Shown here: piece by piece, positions 1 through 7,100 of the stretch | Layout: every line of letters starts with the position of its first letter | Numbering within the stretch: the stretch's first letter is position 1 | Source: Candidatus Brocadiaceae bacterium | GTDB taxonomy: Bacteria; Planctomycetota; Brocadiia; SM23-32 | NCBI GenBank assembly: GCA_003551785.1 | Contig: PUNP01001007.1 | Coordinates: forward strand, 1 to 7,935 | Direction of reading: 5' to 3' | DNA: 7,935 nucleotides | Made by a program: the position numbers and the translations under genes | Notes under the pieces: generated by a model | Database searches by the model: none | Told to the model about the DNA's origin: nothing | What the model saw: the letters and a program-made list of their open reading frames with translations, nothing else

Positions 1-1235
1 CGCCCGCCGAGCATGTGCTCCTCCGGCATCAGTTCGTTCCATTTATCGCCGTAGGCTTTCATTACCTCCGCATCAGGACGCCCTTCGAGCATCAGCAGGT
101 CCAGTGCGTCGCTGTGGTCTCCGCTTTCGAGGAACGAACGTCCGAGAAAATCCTCGACCGCGGGCTTCTGGCGACGGCGCACGCTGCTTCTGAGACGAAG
201 CGGCGCTTTGGCGCGCACGTAGTGTTCGGACAGTTCCCGGAGCAGCTCCCGTCCGTCGCCCATCGCCACGGCGTTGATTTCTTCGGTGCCGCCGCGCCGC
301 GCTTCCCGAATCCTTTTTTGTGCTTCGTATGCGTGCTGCTGGTAGGGGGTGACGAGCCCTTCAGCAGAGGCTATTTTGGAGCCTTCCTCGCCGGCGGCGA
401 AGCGGACGAACTTGCGCGCAAGCTCCGGAGCACCGGGACGCAGGTAAAGCACGAGGTATTCACTCAGCGGATAGTCCTCCTGGATGATCGGCTCGGTGCT
501 CGGAGCGACAAACGGCCCGTCTTCGGTCGCTCCGACCTCGACGACCCTGACGCCGGGAATCTCCCGGCCCTGCCACAGCAGCGTTCCCATAGCGTCTCTT
601 TCTTCTGCGACCTTGTCCGCAACTGCCCGCGGGCTGCAGCAGACCTCCATATCGCGGCGGAAGGAATAAATCCGGCCGGTGTAGCGTCCGTCTATTAGCA
701 TCAGTGTGCGGCGAATGACATGTGTGCTTATCGAATGCCATTTTGATTCGCCGTAGTATCTTCCTCCATCTGCGCCCGCTTCGCGTTCGGTTCCCGTCGT
801 CATACGAAGGGTCTCCCGCACTCTGCCTTCACTCATCTTCCGGAGGCGACTGCGCGGGTGAACGACAACGGCGGTCCTGGCCTGTCCGATGATGAACTTT
901 TCATACGGTTCGGCCCCGTCTTCTTCTTCTGTTTTCGAGGTAATATCGACCGGCTCGTAGTGCATGAGGATATCTGCCTCACCGTCGGCGAACCGTTCGG
1001 TGCAGTCGCGGTCGGCCCATCTCTCGACGGTAAAGCTTTCCTTCGGAACACCGCGTTCCTCGCAGAACGCGCGAAGCATCCTTGCCACTATCGGAAAGCC
1101 CCACTGGTGTCCGCCGGCAACGCGCACGGGCCGACGGACAGTGTGTTCGCTTGCCACGGATACTGCGGTTGCGAAAACCAGCGACACGGCCACGAACTTC
1201 ACAGCAAATCTTTTTGCTTTATGACTGCAATTCAT
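1..1235 (-). CDS. PstS-like periplasmic substrate-binding protein, 3' end beyond window
   Basis: Reading the minus strand from the ATG at 1235-1233, the frame stays open for 411 codons to the left edge, so the C-terminus is missing. An in-frame TAG two codons upstream fixes the start at or after this ATG. Residues 1-28 form a Sec signal peptide: basic start (KAKR), hydrophobic core, probable cleavage at SVA/SE. Residues about 36-297 have the order of a PstS/PBP-like solute-binding fold: an opening strand-loop-helix at 37-58, FADGEADIL at 82-90 (compare the family's 'l.nGeaDia'), AVVVHPRSRL at 122-131 (compare 'laVVVhp.npl'), DAMGTLLW at 214-221 (compare 'gaIGyv'), and YPLSEYLVLYLRPG at 255-268 followed by KFVRFAAGEEGSKIASAEG (compare 'yPl.rpLyly...FldFllspeGq.i'). 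Residues 300-411 are a charged, mostly helical tail that I do not recognise. The canonical phosphate loops are not apparent, so the ligand is uncertain. The family binds oxyanions for ABC import or surface sensing. The gene is much richer in GC than its neighbours. Confidence 0.8.
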   Translation of the reverse strand, partial: MNCSHKAKRFAVKFVAVSLVFATAVSVASEHTVRRPVRVAGGHQWGFPIVARMLRAFCEERGVPKESFTVERWADRDCTERFADGEADILMHYEPVDITSKTEEEDGAEPYEKFIIGQARTAVVVHPRSRLRKMSEGRVRETLRMTTGTEREAGADGGRYYGESKWHSISTHVIRRTLMLIDGRYTGRIYSFRRDMEVCCSPRAVADKVAEERDAMGTLLWQGREIPGVRVVEVGATEDGPFVAPSTEPIIQEDYPLSEYLVLYLRPGAPELARKFVRFAAGEEGSKIASAEGLVTPYQQHAYEAQKRIREARRGGTEEINAVAMGDGRELLRELSEHYVRAKAPLRLRSSVRRRQKPAVEDFLGRSFLESGDHSDALDLLMLEGRPDAEVMKAYGDKWNELMPEEHMLGG

Positions 1236-1240
1236 CTTCT

Positions 1241-1246
1241 ACCCTC
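1241..1246 (-). promoter_or_regulatory. Ribosome binding site of the PstS-like gene
   Basis: The minus strand reads GAGGGT five bases before the ATG at 1235. It is a good but not perfect Shine-Dalgarno match. Together with the in-frame TAG just upstream it supports this start. Confidence 0.55.
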
Positions 1247-1398
1247 ATTCCGGACGGTGGTAAAGGATTTCGGACAGATACGTGATCTCAAGGAGTTACG
1301 GTACGGTTGCATTGTCCGCTGACGAAGTCCTTTCATCAGATCAAGAACGCTACAAATCAAATTGCCTAACCCGAATGAATCGGAAAAGTGGCAAGCAT

Positions 1399-1495
1399 AA
1401 AACGATGAAAAATGGAAAAAAAGCATTTACATATCGCAAGTTCACGTTCCAGAAAACAATCTTTTTGCCAAAAAAACAACAAAATTACAAAAAAA
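1399..1495. promoter_or_regulatory. Phased A-tracts, probable curved DNA
   Basis: Runs of A (one of T) are centred near 1400.5, 1410 and 1419, then 1454.5, 1464 (T), 1473, 1482.5 and 1492. Neighbouring tracts within each cluster lie about 9-10 bases apart, close to one helical turn. Three of the tracts are seven bases long. Known A-tract behaviour predicts bending toward the minor groove. The site lies 165-260 bases upstream of the PstS-like start, where a bend could affect a promoter or bind a nucleoid protein. The functional role is inferred; general AT-richness could also produce such runs. Confidence 0.4.
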
Positions 1496-1612
1496 TATTA
1501 AAGCTCCTTTCTTACCTTCAAAAACTAACATTCTAAGCCATATATATCGCTTTTTTTCGCCGTGTCTGTCTCGCCATAAAAGGCTTGTTCCGAAGGTGAA
1601 ATTACGAATGCT

Positions 1613-4105
1613 CTAATTTTTTTTATATTCCAGAGCTTCCTCACAAACTCTTTGCAATTGCTCCACCACCACCTTATATCGGGGTTCCTCAAAACCACTG
1701 TGATTTTTCAAATCTTCCAGCATCTTACGTAACCCTGCCATTGTCCTCTCAAAACTGCCATAGGTTATGTCTTGCTTTCTCAAACTATCCAGGGCATCAC
1801 CTGCGGCCCTGGAGATCCTCTGCAGATAGTGGTGGAAAACCCGAGACTTTAAATGTGACTCCCTTTCGGCCCGCTCCCTTGCCTCCGCCTCTCGTTGCTT
1901 TTGTAACTCGTCCCAGACGGTTTCAGTAGCCTTACGGATTGTTTCTTTGCCATGCATCGTTTCCAAACGATCAAAAACTTCTCGATCGATCTCTTCAACT
2001 GTTCCTTTCAATTCCTCATACTCTTCCCCAGTAATATCACCATGTTCCCTATCAACCTCAAGTATCATCGTAAACAGCTCACTTTTCTGCTGTTGTCTAG
2101 AAATTAAAACATGTAATTCCTCGGGCTCCAGACCCACAGATTCGGCCTTGGTTAATCGCCTATAGATGTCTTCTTTATAACTTTCTATTCCATATTTTTT
2201 TTCTTCGTAATTAGACTCCACTACATGTTCTCTTTTTTGTTCGGCTTGCGTTCTCATTCTCTGCCTTGCGCCTCTTGTATCAGCATCATTATTTCCATTA
2301 CCATTTGGTTTTTCGTGCTCGAAAGAGGTCGCACCTTTAAACATGCTTCTCTTTGATCTGACATTTGACATGTCCCAGTTATCTAGCGACTGGTTGAAGG
2401 AGGCCGCCCCCCAGAACATACCCGTCATACTTTCGACATTGGAAACATCCCAATCACCGATTGGTTGATTAAAGGACTCCGCACCGCGAAACATCCCGTG
2501 CATAGTTTTTACGCTGGATACATCCCAATCTCCTATCGACTGGTTGAATGATGTGGCGTCCGAGAACATACTATCCATATTTTCAACACCGGATACATCC
2601 CAATTATTCAGCGGCTGATCAAAAGACGAGGCACCCATAAACATGTCCCGCATGTCCTTGACACGGGAAACGTCCCAGTCTCCTATCGGCTGATTGAACG
2701 TTTCAGCTCTTTTAAACATGGAACTCATATCTCGAACGTTGGATACATCCCAATCCCCAATAGAACGGTCAAAGGAGTATGAAGAATAAAACATGTACGA
2801 CATGTTTTTAACACTGGATACGTTCCAGTTCCCTATCGGCTGATTGAAGTTACTGGCGCCACTAAACATCCTTGCCATATTTTGCACATTCGATACATCC
2901 CAGCCGCTAACGGGAGCATTAAACGCTGACCATGAAAACATCCATGACATATCCTTCACACTGGAAACATCCCACTCCTCAAGGGACTGATTAAACGATC
3001 TTGTCCTTAAGAAAGCCGCCCTCATACTTTCCACATTAGAAACATCCCACGTGTCTATAGGTCGATTAAACGACGCGGCCATATAAAATATAGCAGTCAT
3101 ATCTTCAACACGGGACACGTCCCAGTCCCCTATCGGCTGATTGAAGTTGATGGCATGCCTGAACATCTCACTCATGTCTTTAACGTTCGATACGTCCCAA
3201 TCCCCGATCGGCTCGTTAAATAGCGTCGAGCCAAAAAACATACGCGACATGTTTTCAACGCTGGACACATCCCAGTCCCCTATCGGCTGATTGAAAGAAG
3301 GGGCTCCCGGCAGCGTCAACAGCCTTGACATTCTTCTGTTATCTTTATCGCGGGGGTTACCAACCTGGGTAAAGTCCGACACAGCGGAAAACATGCCTTC
3401 CATGTCTTTGACACTTGACACATCCCAGTTGTTGATCGGTCGTGTAAAATTCACTGTGCCGGAAAACATATAGCTCATATCTTCAACATTCGAAACGTCC
3501 CATTCCCCGATTGAACCGTTAAAGTGCAAAGCGCCGCGGAACATTCCCGACTTATCTGTAACACTCGAGACATCCCAATCGTTTATGCCCGGCACGTCAG
3601 TCAGCGAGCGACAGTCCCGGAACGCGTTTCTTAAAGTTGTTGTACCCACAAGGTCGGGGCTATCCTCCGCGGTAATCTCCAGATTTTCGCAACCATAAAA
3701 ATATCCTCCGTCGCTGCCGAAAACTAGCGGTCCCCATTGTTTTATTTTAGTAATTTTTCCCTTATCCCCCTTATTCTGAAACGCCCAGCCACTTATTTTG
3801 CCCGTTATCACCATGGGGTAACTCCCCGCCCTTTCGTAGGTATGCGTCGTCTCGGGCTGGTCATATGATGTTATTTGGCTTTGATTGCCATCGCCCCAGT
3901 TCACAGTAAAATCATACTCTCCGCCCTCACGCAGCGGAAGCGTAATGCTGCGATCTTCGAGAGAAACCTTCCACCTGGTGACGAATGCCTGTTCTGTTAG
4001 AACGACCGGGTCTATCTCAACGAACACTGCCCGCGAGCGCAGAAATAGCAGAAGAAGCACTGCGGCTGTTAAAAAGGGAACGAGAATTTTTAAAAATTTT
4101 TTCAT
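1613..4105 (-). CDS. BspA-like (DUF285) surface repeat protein with PKD-like N-terminal domain and helical C-terminal domain
   Basis: This is an 830-residue exported protein starting at ATG (4105-4103) with GGAGG seven bases upstream and ending at TAG (1613-1615). Residues 1-26 are a signal peptide or uncleaved signal anchor: MKKFLK, then a hydrophobic stretch to about residue 22, with no lipobox cysteine. Residues about 41-110 match the N-terminal domain usual in DUF285 proteins, with FVTRWKVSLE, a PKD-like core TVNWGDG (67-73) and HTYERAGSYPMVITG (88-102). Residues 124-175 keep the family's bridge (WGPL, GGYFYGCENL, DLVGTT, CRSLTDVPG). Residues 176-597 hold 16 tandem 25-residue units of the type WDVSNVxxMxxMFxxAxxFNQPIGD plus one decayed unit. 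Residues about 598-830 are highly charged and helical with coiled-coil-like stretches and no cell-wall or outer-membrane sorting signal. BspA-like proteins are typically surface proteins that bind host or matrix ligands; binding here is inferred. It is the third gene of a probable operon after the beta-helix gene. Confidence 0.9.
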   Translation of the reverse strand: MKKFLKILVPFLTAAVLLLLFLRSRAVFVEIDPVVLTEQAFVTRWKVSLEDRSITLPLREGGEYDFTVNWGDGNQSQITSYDQPETTHTYERAGSYPMVITGKISGWAFQNKGDKGKITKIKQWGPLVFGSDGGYFYGCENLEITAEDSPDLVGTTTLRNAFRDCRSLTDVPGINDWDVSSVTDKSGMFRGALHFNGSIGEWDVSNVEDMSYMFSGTVNFTRPINNWDVSSVKDMEGMFSAVSDFTQVGNPRDKDNRRMSRLLTLPGAPSFNQPIGDWDVSSVENMSRMFFGSTLFNEPIGDWDVSNVKDMSEMFRHAINFNQPIGDWDVSRVEDMTAIFYMAASFNRPIDTWDVSNVESMRAAFLRTRSFNQSLEEWDVSSVKDMSWMFSWSAFNAPVSGWDVSNVQNMARMFSGASNFNQPIGNWNVSSVKNMSYMFYSSYSFDRSIGDWDVSNVRDMSSMFKRAETFNQPIGDWDVSRVKDMRDMFMGASSFDQPLNNWDVSGVENMDSMFSDATSFNQSIGDWDVSSVKTMHGMFRGAESFNQPIGDWDVSNVESMTGMFWGAASFNQSLDNWDMSNVRSKRSMFKGATSFEHEKPNGNGNNDADTRGARQRMRTQAEQKREHVVESNYEEKKYGIESYKEDIYRRLTKAESVGLEPEELHVLISRQQQKSELFTMILEVDREHGDITGEEYEELKGTVEEIDREVFDRLETMHGKETIRKATETVWDELQKQREAEARERAERESHLKSRVFHHYLQRISRAAGDALDSLRKQDITYGSFERTMAGLRKMLEDLKNHSGFEEPRYKVVVEQLQRVCEEALEYKKN
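2315..3580 (-). repeat. Tandem 75-base DUF285 repeat array, 16 recognisable units plus one decayed
   Basis: The protein unit is 25 residues with invariant Trp, then DVS, hydrophobic V, Met, MF and FN positions. Unit 1 begins at the D codon 3578-3580 and unit 16 ends near 2315. Unit 8 (SWSAFNAPVS region, about 2920-2990) is one residue short. Copies have diverged, but some stretches remain nearly identical: the 25 bases at 3121-3145 and 3271-3295 are the same, exactly 150 bases (two units) apart, and a one-base variant lies at 2674-2698. The fold expected for DUF285 units is a leucine-rich-repeat-like solenoid. Confidence 0.93.
3275..3355 (-). repeat. Decayed DUF285 unit within the array
   Basis: Between the Trp of unit 3 and the next Trp are 51 residues, twice the normal 25 plus one. 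The second half, PRDKDNRRMSRLLTLPGAP followed by SFNQPIGD, keeps the MSR and GAxSFNQPIGD positions but has lost W-DVS-V and MF. Shifting the frame does not restore the motif, so this looks like substitution rather than a frameshift. It breaks the solenoid core or forms a loop. Confidence 0.75.
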
Positions 4106-4112
4106 TAAGAAA

Positions 4113-4117
4113 CCTCC
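4113..4117 (-). promoter_or_regulatory. Ribosome binding site of the DUF285 gene
   Basis: The minus strand reads GGAGG, seven bases before the ATG at 4105. It lies in the short gap after the beta-helix gene. That gap otherwise shows T7 and a TTTTGCAAAA palindrome (4129-4138), but no GC-rich terminator stem. Read-through from the upstream gene is therefore likely. Confidence 0.8.
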
Positions 4118-4163
4118 ATTTTAACGAATTTTGCAAAAAAACAGACTTGCCGTGATGTAGATA

Positions 4164-7100
4164 TTAGGGCCCGCTGGTGAGAAACGGCCTGTAGTCCACC
4201 CAGTCGCTTATGTAGCTTCCGTTTTCGGAACTGTTGTCATCTCCGTCTTCCCGATTGTGCGTATTGGGACCGTCCGGGTCGCCCCAGTAGTTGTTTTGAG
4301 CATCGATATACTCCGGCCCTGACCATACATAAACTGCAACACAGTTTTCAGGATGGTTATAACCGATAAATATGTTATCTCGCAATTTTACCGGGTCCTC
4401 ACCAGCCTGAATGGCTACACCTATTCCGGAATTTTGCGAGTTAAATCCATTATATTCTATCTCAATGTTATCCTCAATGCTACCACAGAAAATATCATAC
4501 TTTGAGTTATCCCAAAAAAAATTGTCATATACCTTAAGAGGGGAATGCTGATCGAGATATAGTCCAACCATATTGTACTTAAACTCATTTTTTTGGAGCG
4601 AGTCCGGTATTAGCATATCGGTACCCTGGAGCCGTGTATATCCAACTCCCTCATGGTTCTGAATCAAGTTGTTTTCTATATCGAAAAAAGTATTTGCACT
4701 GGCCCTTTTGGGTTCAAGAAAGAATATTCCAGAAGTTTTCCAATTATCACCCACGTTACTCGCGGCAGAATTGGCGGATATCTCGGCATTCTTTATAATA
4801 ACTTGCAGACGTGGCGCACCCAATTCTAATTTTTCTCCGAAAACCCCACCACCGTCTCCCTCTGTGCTATTACCCTCTATCAGATCTCCTTCGGTGAGGG
4901 AAAGATGTGTCCGGGGAGTAAACACAGAGGCCGAAGTTATGCGGGAATAAGCGGCGACTCCTCCGCCTCCATCCCCGGAATCATTGAACCTTATCCAGTT
5001 TTCCCCGAGAGATTCAATATAGTGGTTTCTAACAGATATCCCCCCACCTTTCTGGTCCGCTTCATTGTATCGAATGCGAGAGTTCTCAACCTTTATTTTA
5101 TTTAATTGTTGCCAGCTGTTAAGCGACGCATGTATACCGCCGCCATGTTCGCTTGAGAAATTACCGTCTATGGCTGCATTTTTAATATCACCTGTTCCGT
5201 CTGCTCCGAAATTGATTCCCCCGGCACCATCCCCGGATTCATTCTCAGAAATTGTATCATCTTCGGAATTGATATGGGACTTATTAAAAACAGAAACACC
5301 TCCGCCGTCACCCTGAATTCCATTGTTCTCGTAAGCGTTCTCTATGGAAGTAATTACGCTTTCTTTTCCGGCAATATACAGCCCACCACCGCGAGTTTCA
5401 TTATTGTCATTATCGTCATGATGGACCAACATACCATTACCCTTTATCTCATTTTCTCTTATTAGCCCTCTTGCACCATATTTTGCGCCATAGTACCCTG
5501 CAGTGGGAGTTGCAGCTGTTAGGTTCTCCCAACTATCATATTTGCCTGCTATCCCGATCCCGCCCCCAACAATAACGTTCTCGTTCTCAGAAATGGTATT
5601 TCTTTTAACATGGCCAAAGTAAATATCGTTTTTTGTTCCCTGGATTCCAATGCCACCACCATACCTACTTCCAAGATTACTTGTTATCACGTTATTTGTG
5701 ATATTATTATATGTGCAATCTCGGAGAAATATACCTCCACCAGCTAAAGCTGCATTACCAGTAATTTCGCATTCCTTGATAAAAACATTCACGCTGTCTT
5801 TGAAGAAAATACCTCCACCCTTGCGCGGGTCAATCGCCACATTATCAGAAATTACATTCAAAGAAATAGTTATATTTTGCGTTTCAATTCCTGATATTCC
5901 GCCGCCACCATAAACACTCGCAGGTGCATTGCCTTTTGTTATTTTAAGCGCAGATATCTGTATATTGTTTTTACCATCAATTTCGAAAATACTCCCGGCA
6001 TAGCCTCCGTCAATAACCGGAAGATTACCGAAGTTGAAATTATAATATTCTTCAGGATATTCTTGAAAAAAGCTGCCGCCAAGTCCTACCACCAGCAGGC
6101 CGGAGGAGTCAACATTCAGGGAGTGTTCGTTGTAATCTCCCCTGGCAATTGCTACGTTGTCTAAGGATGAAGCATCCCCTAAAGCGTCCAGGATGCTGAG
6201 ATATGCTTCCCAATCTTCAACGTCAAGCTCTCCGGCTTCGTTCACCAGCTTTATATTGCCGGATCGCGGTAATACCGGACTGCAACTCACCCTTACCGTA
6301 TCTCGACAAAGTTCATCGCCTTCATGATAAATTATCAAGGCTATATCCACCACACCTGTTTCTCTCCCTTCAATCTCCCAGATCCCTGATAAATCTTCCG
6401 GTTCTATCTCTGCTTCATTCTGGCCTTCTGGGAGAAATACAGAGGAGTCTCTAAGTATCCTGACATCTCCCTTGACTGAAGTAGAGGGGCCGATTTTCTC
6501 CAGCCTAAAAGTCAAATCAGACAATATATTTACATCCTCCGGTAGCACTTCCATCGGCATCTCAACGCGGGTGCCATCATGACTTGTATCATGTCCTGGA
6601 GTGTAAATTTTAATGATGCTTCCCTCTGAATGTTTTTTATCTTCTGCAACTATTTGGCCTTCCAATCTGGTTATATCTGCATTTGCCTGAATCACAACAA
6701 CATCCCTCTCGTCGCCAAAGTCGCCAGGGTCTTCGGTGTCGTGGACATTTGGACACTCTGCGGTAACGTTGTATTTGCCCGGATCAAGGTCAAGCTGGGC
6801 CGGAACGAATCCGTAGGTGATACCCGTATCGGAGTGAAGTGCGTCACCGGTTCTTTCGCCTTCTTCGTCTGTCTCCCAAAGTTTCCATTCCACATCCTCG
6901 GGTGTCTCACAATAGAATGCATCGTTGTCCAGGTCCAGTTTAAGATCATCCACCGGCTCTTCGCTCTCATAGCATACATACAGTGGCTTGGTCTCTTCAT
7001 GGTTTTCGCCGTGCTTGATTACTATGCCAACCACCACAAAATCAAGTCTTCTCTCAAAGTCAGTACCACTATGCTCTACTTTCAGCGTATACTTGCCCGG

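Larger units (their letters stand above)
1236..1612. other. Intergenic region, 377 bases, AT-rich, no gene recognised
   Basis: This gap separates the stop of the DUF285 gene from the start of the PstS-like gene and should hold the latter's promoter. I find no RNA gene and no strong stem-loop followed by T. Only tiny inverted repeats are visible, such as GCC-ATAAAA-GGC near 1574-1585 and CCGA-ATGAA-TCGG near 1371-1384. A very weak minus-strand sigma70-like pair is TTGAAG (1516-1521) with TATTTT (1492-1497), spaced 18 bases, which would give a leader of about 250 bases. I do not call it a promoter. A 64-codon minus-strand frame at 1232-1426 has no Shine-Dalgarno and low-complexity content and is not called as a gene. 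Runs of A are arranged in phase (separate entry). Confidence 0.7.

Noticed and set aside
15..698. Plus-strand 227-codon open frame
   Set aside because: It lies antisense to the PstS-like gene, shows no family motif or signal, and is explained by GC-rich codons of the real gene.
858..1322. Plus-strand 154-codon open frame
   Set aside because: It is antisense to the start of the PstS-like gene, whose signal peptide and Shine-Dalgarno it covers. No recognisable protein features.
1232..1426. 64-codon minus-strand frame whose TGA overlaps the PstS-like ATG (ATGA)
   Set aside because: The overlap resembles translational coupling, but there is no Shine-Dalgarno, the sequence starts in T-rich low-complexity DNA, and nothing in the product is recognisable. 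Chance is more likely.
1550..1612. Terminator for the DUF285 gene
   Set aside because: Only three-base stems (GCC-ATAAAA-GGC) and a T7/A7 run not attached to a stem are seen. Termination may occur otherwise, but it cannot be shown here.
2315..3580. CRISPR or DNA-level satellite array
   Set aside because: The 75-base period is an in-frame protein repeat with diverged copies and no spacers.
4129..4141. TTTTGCAAAA palindrome with an adjoining A7 run as an operator or terminator
   Set aside because: It is short, AT-only except for GC in the middle, and expected in an AT-rich gap. No second copy was noticed.
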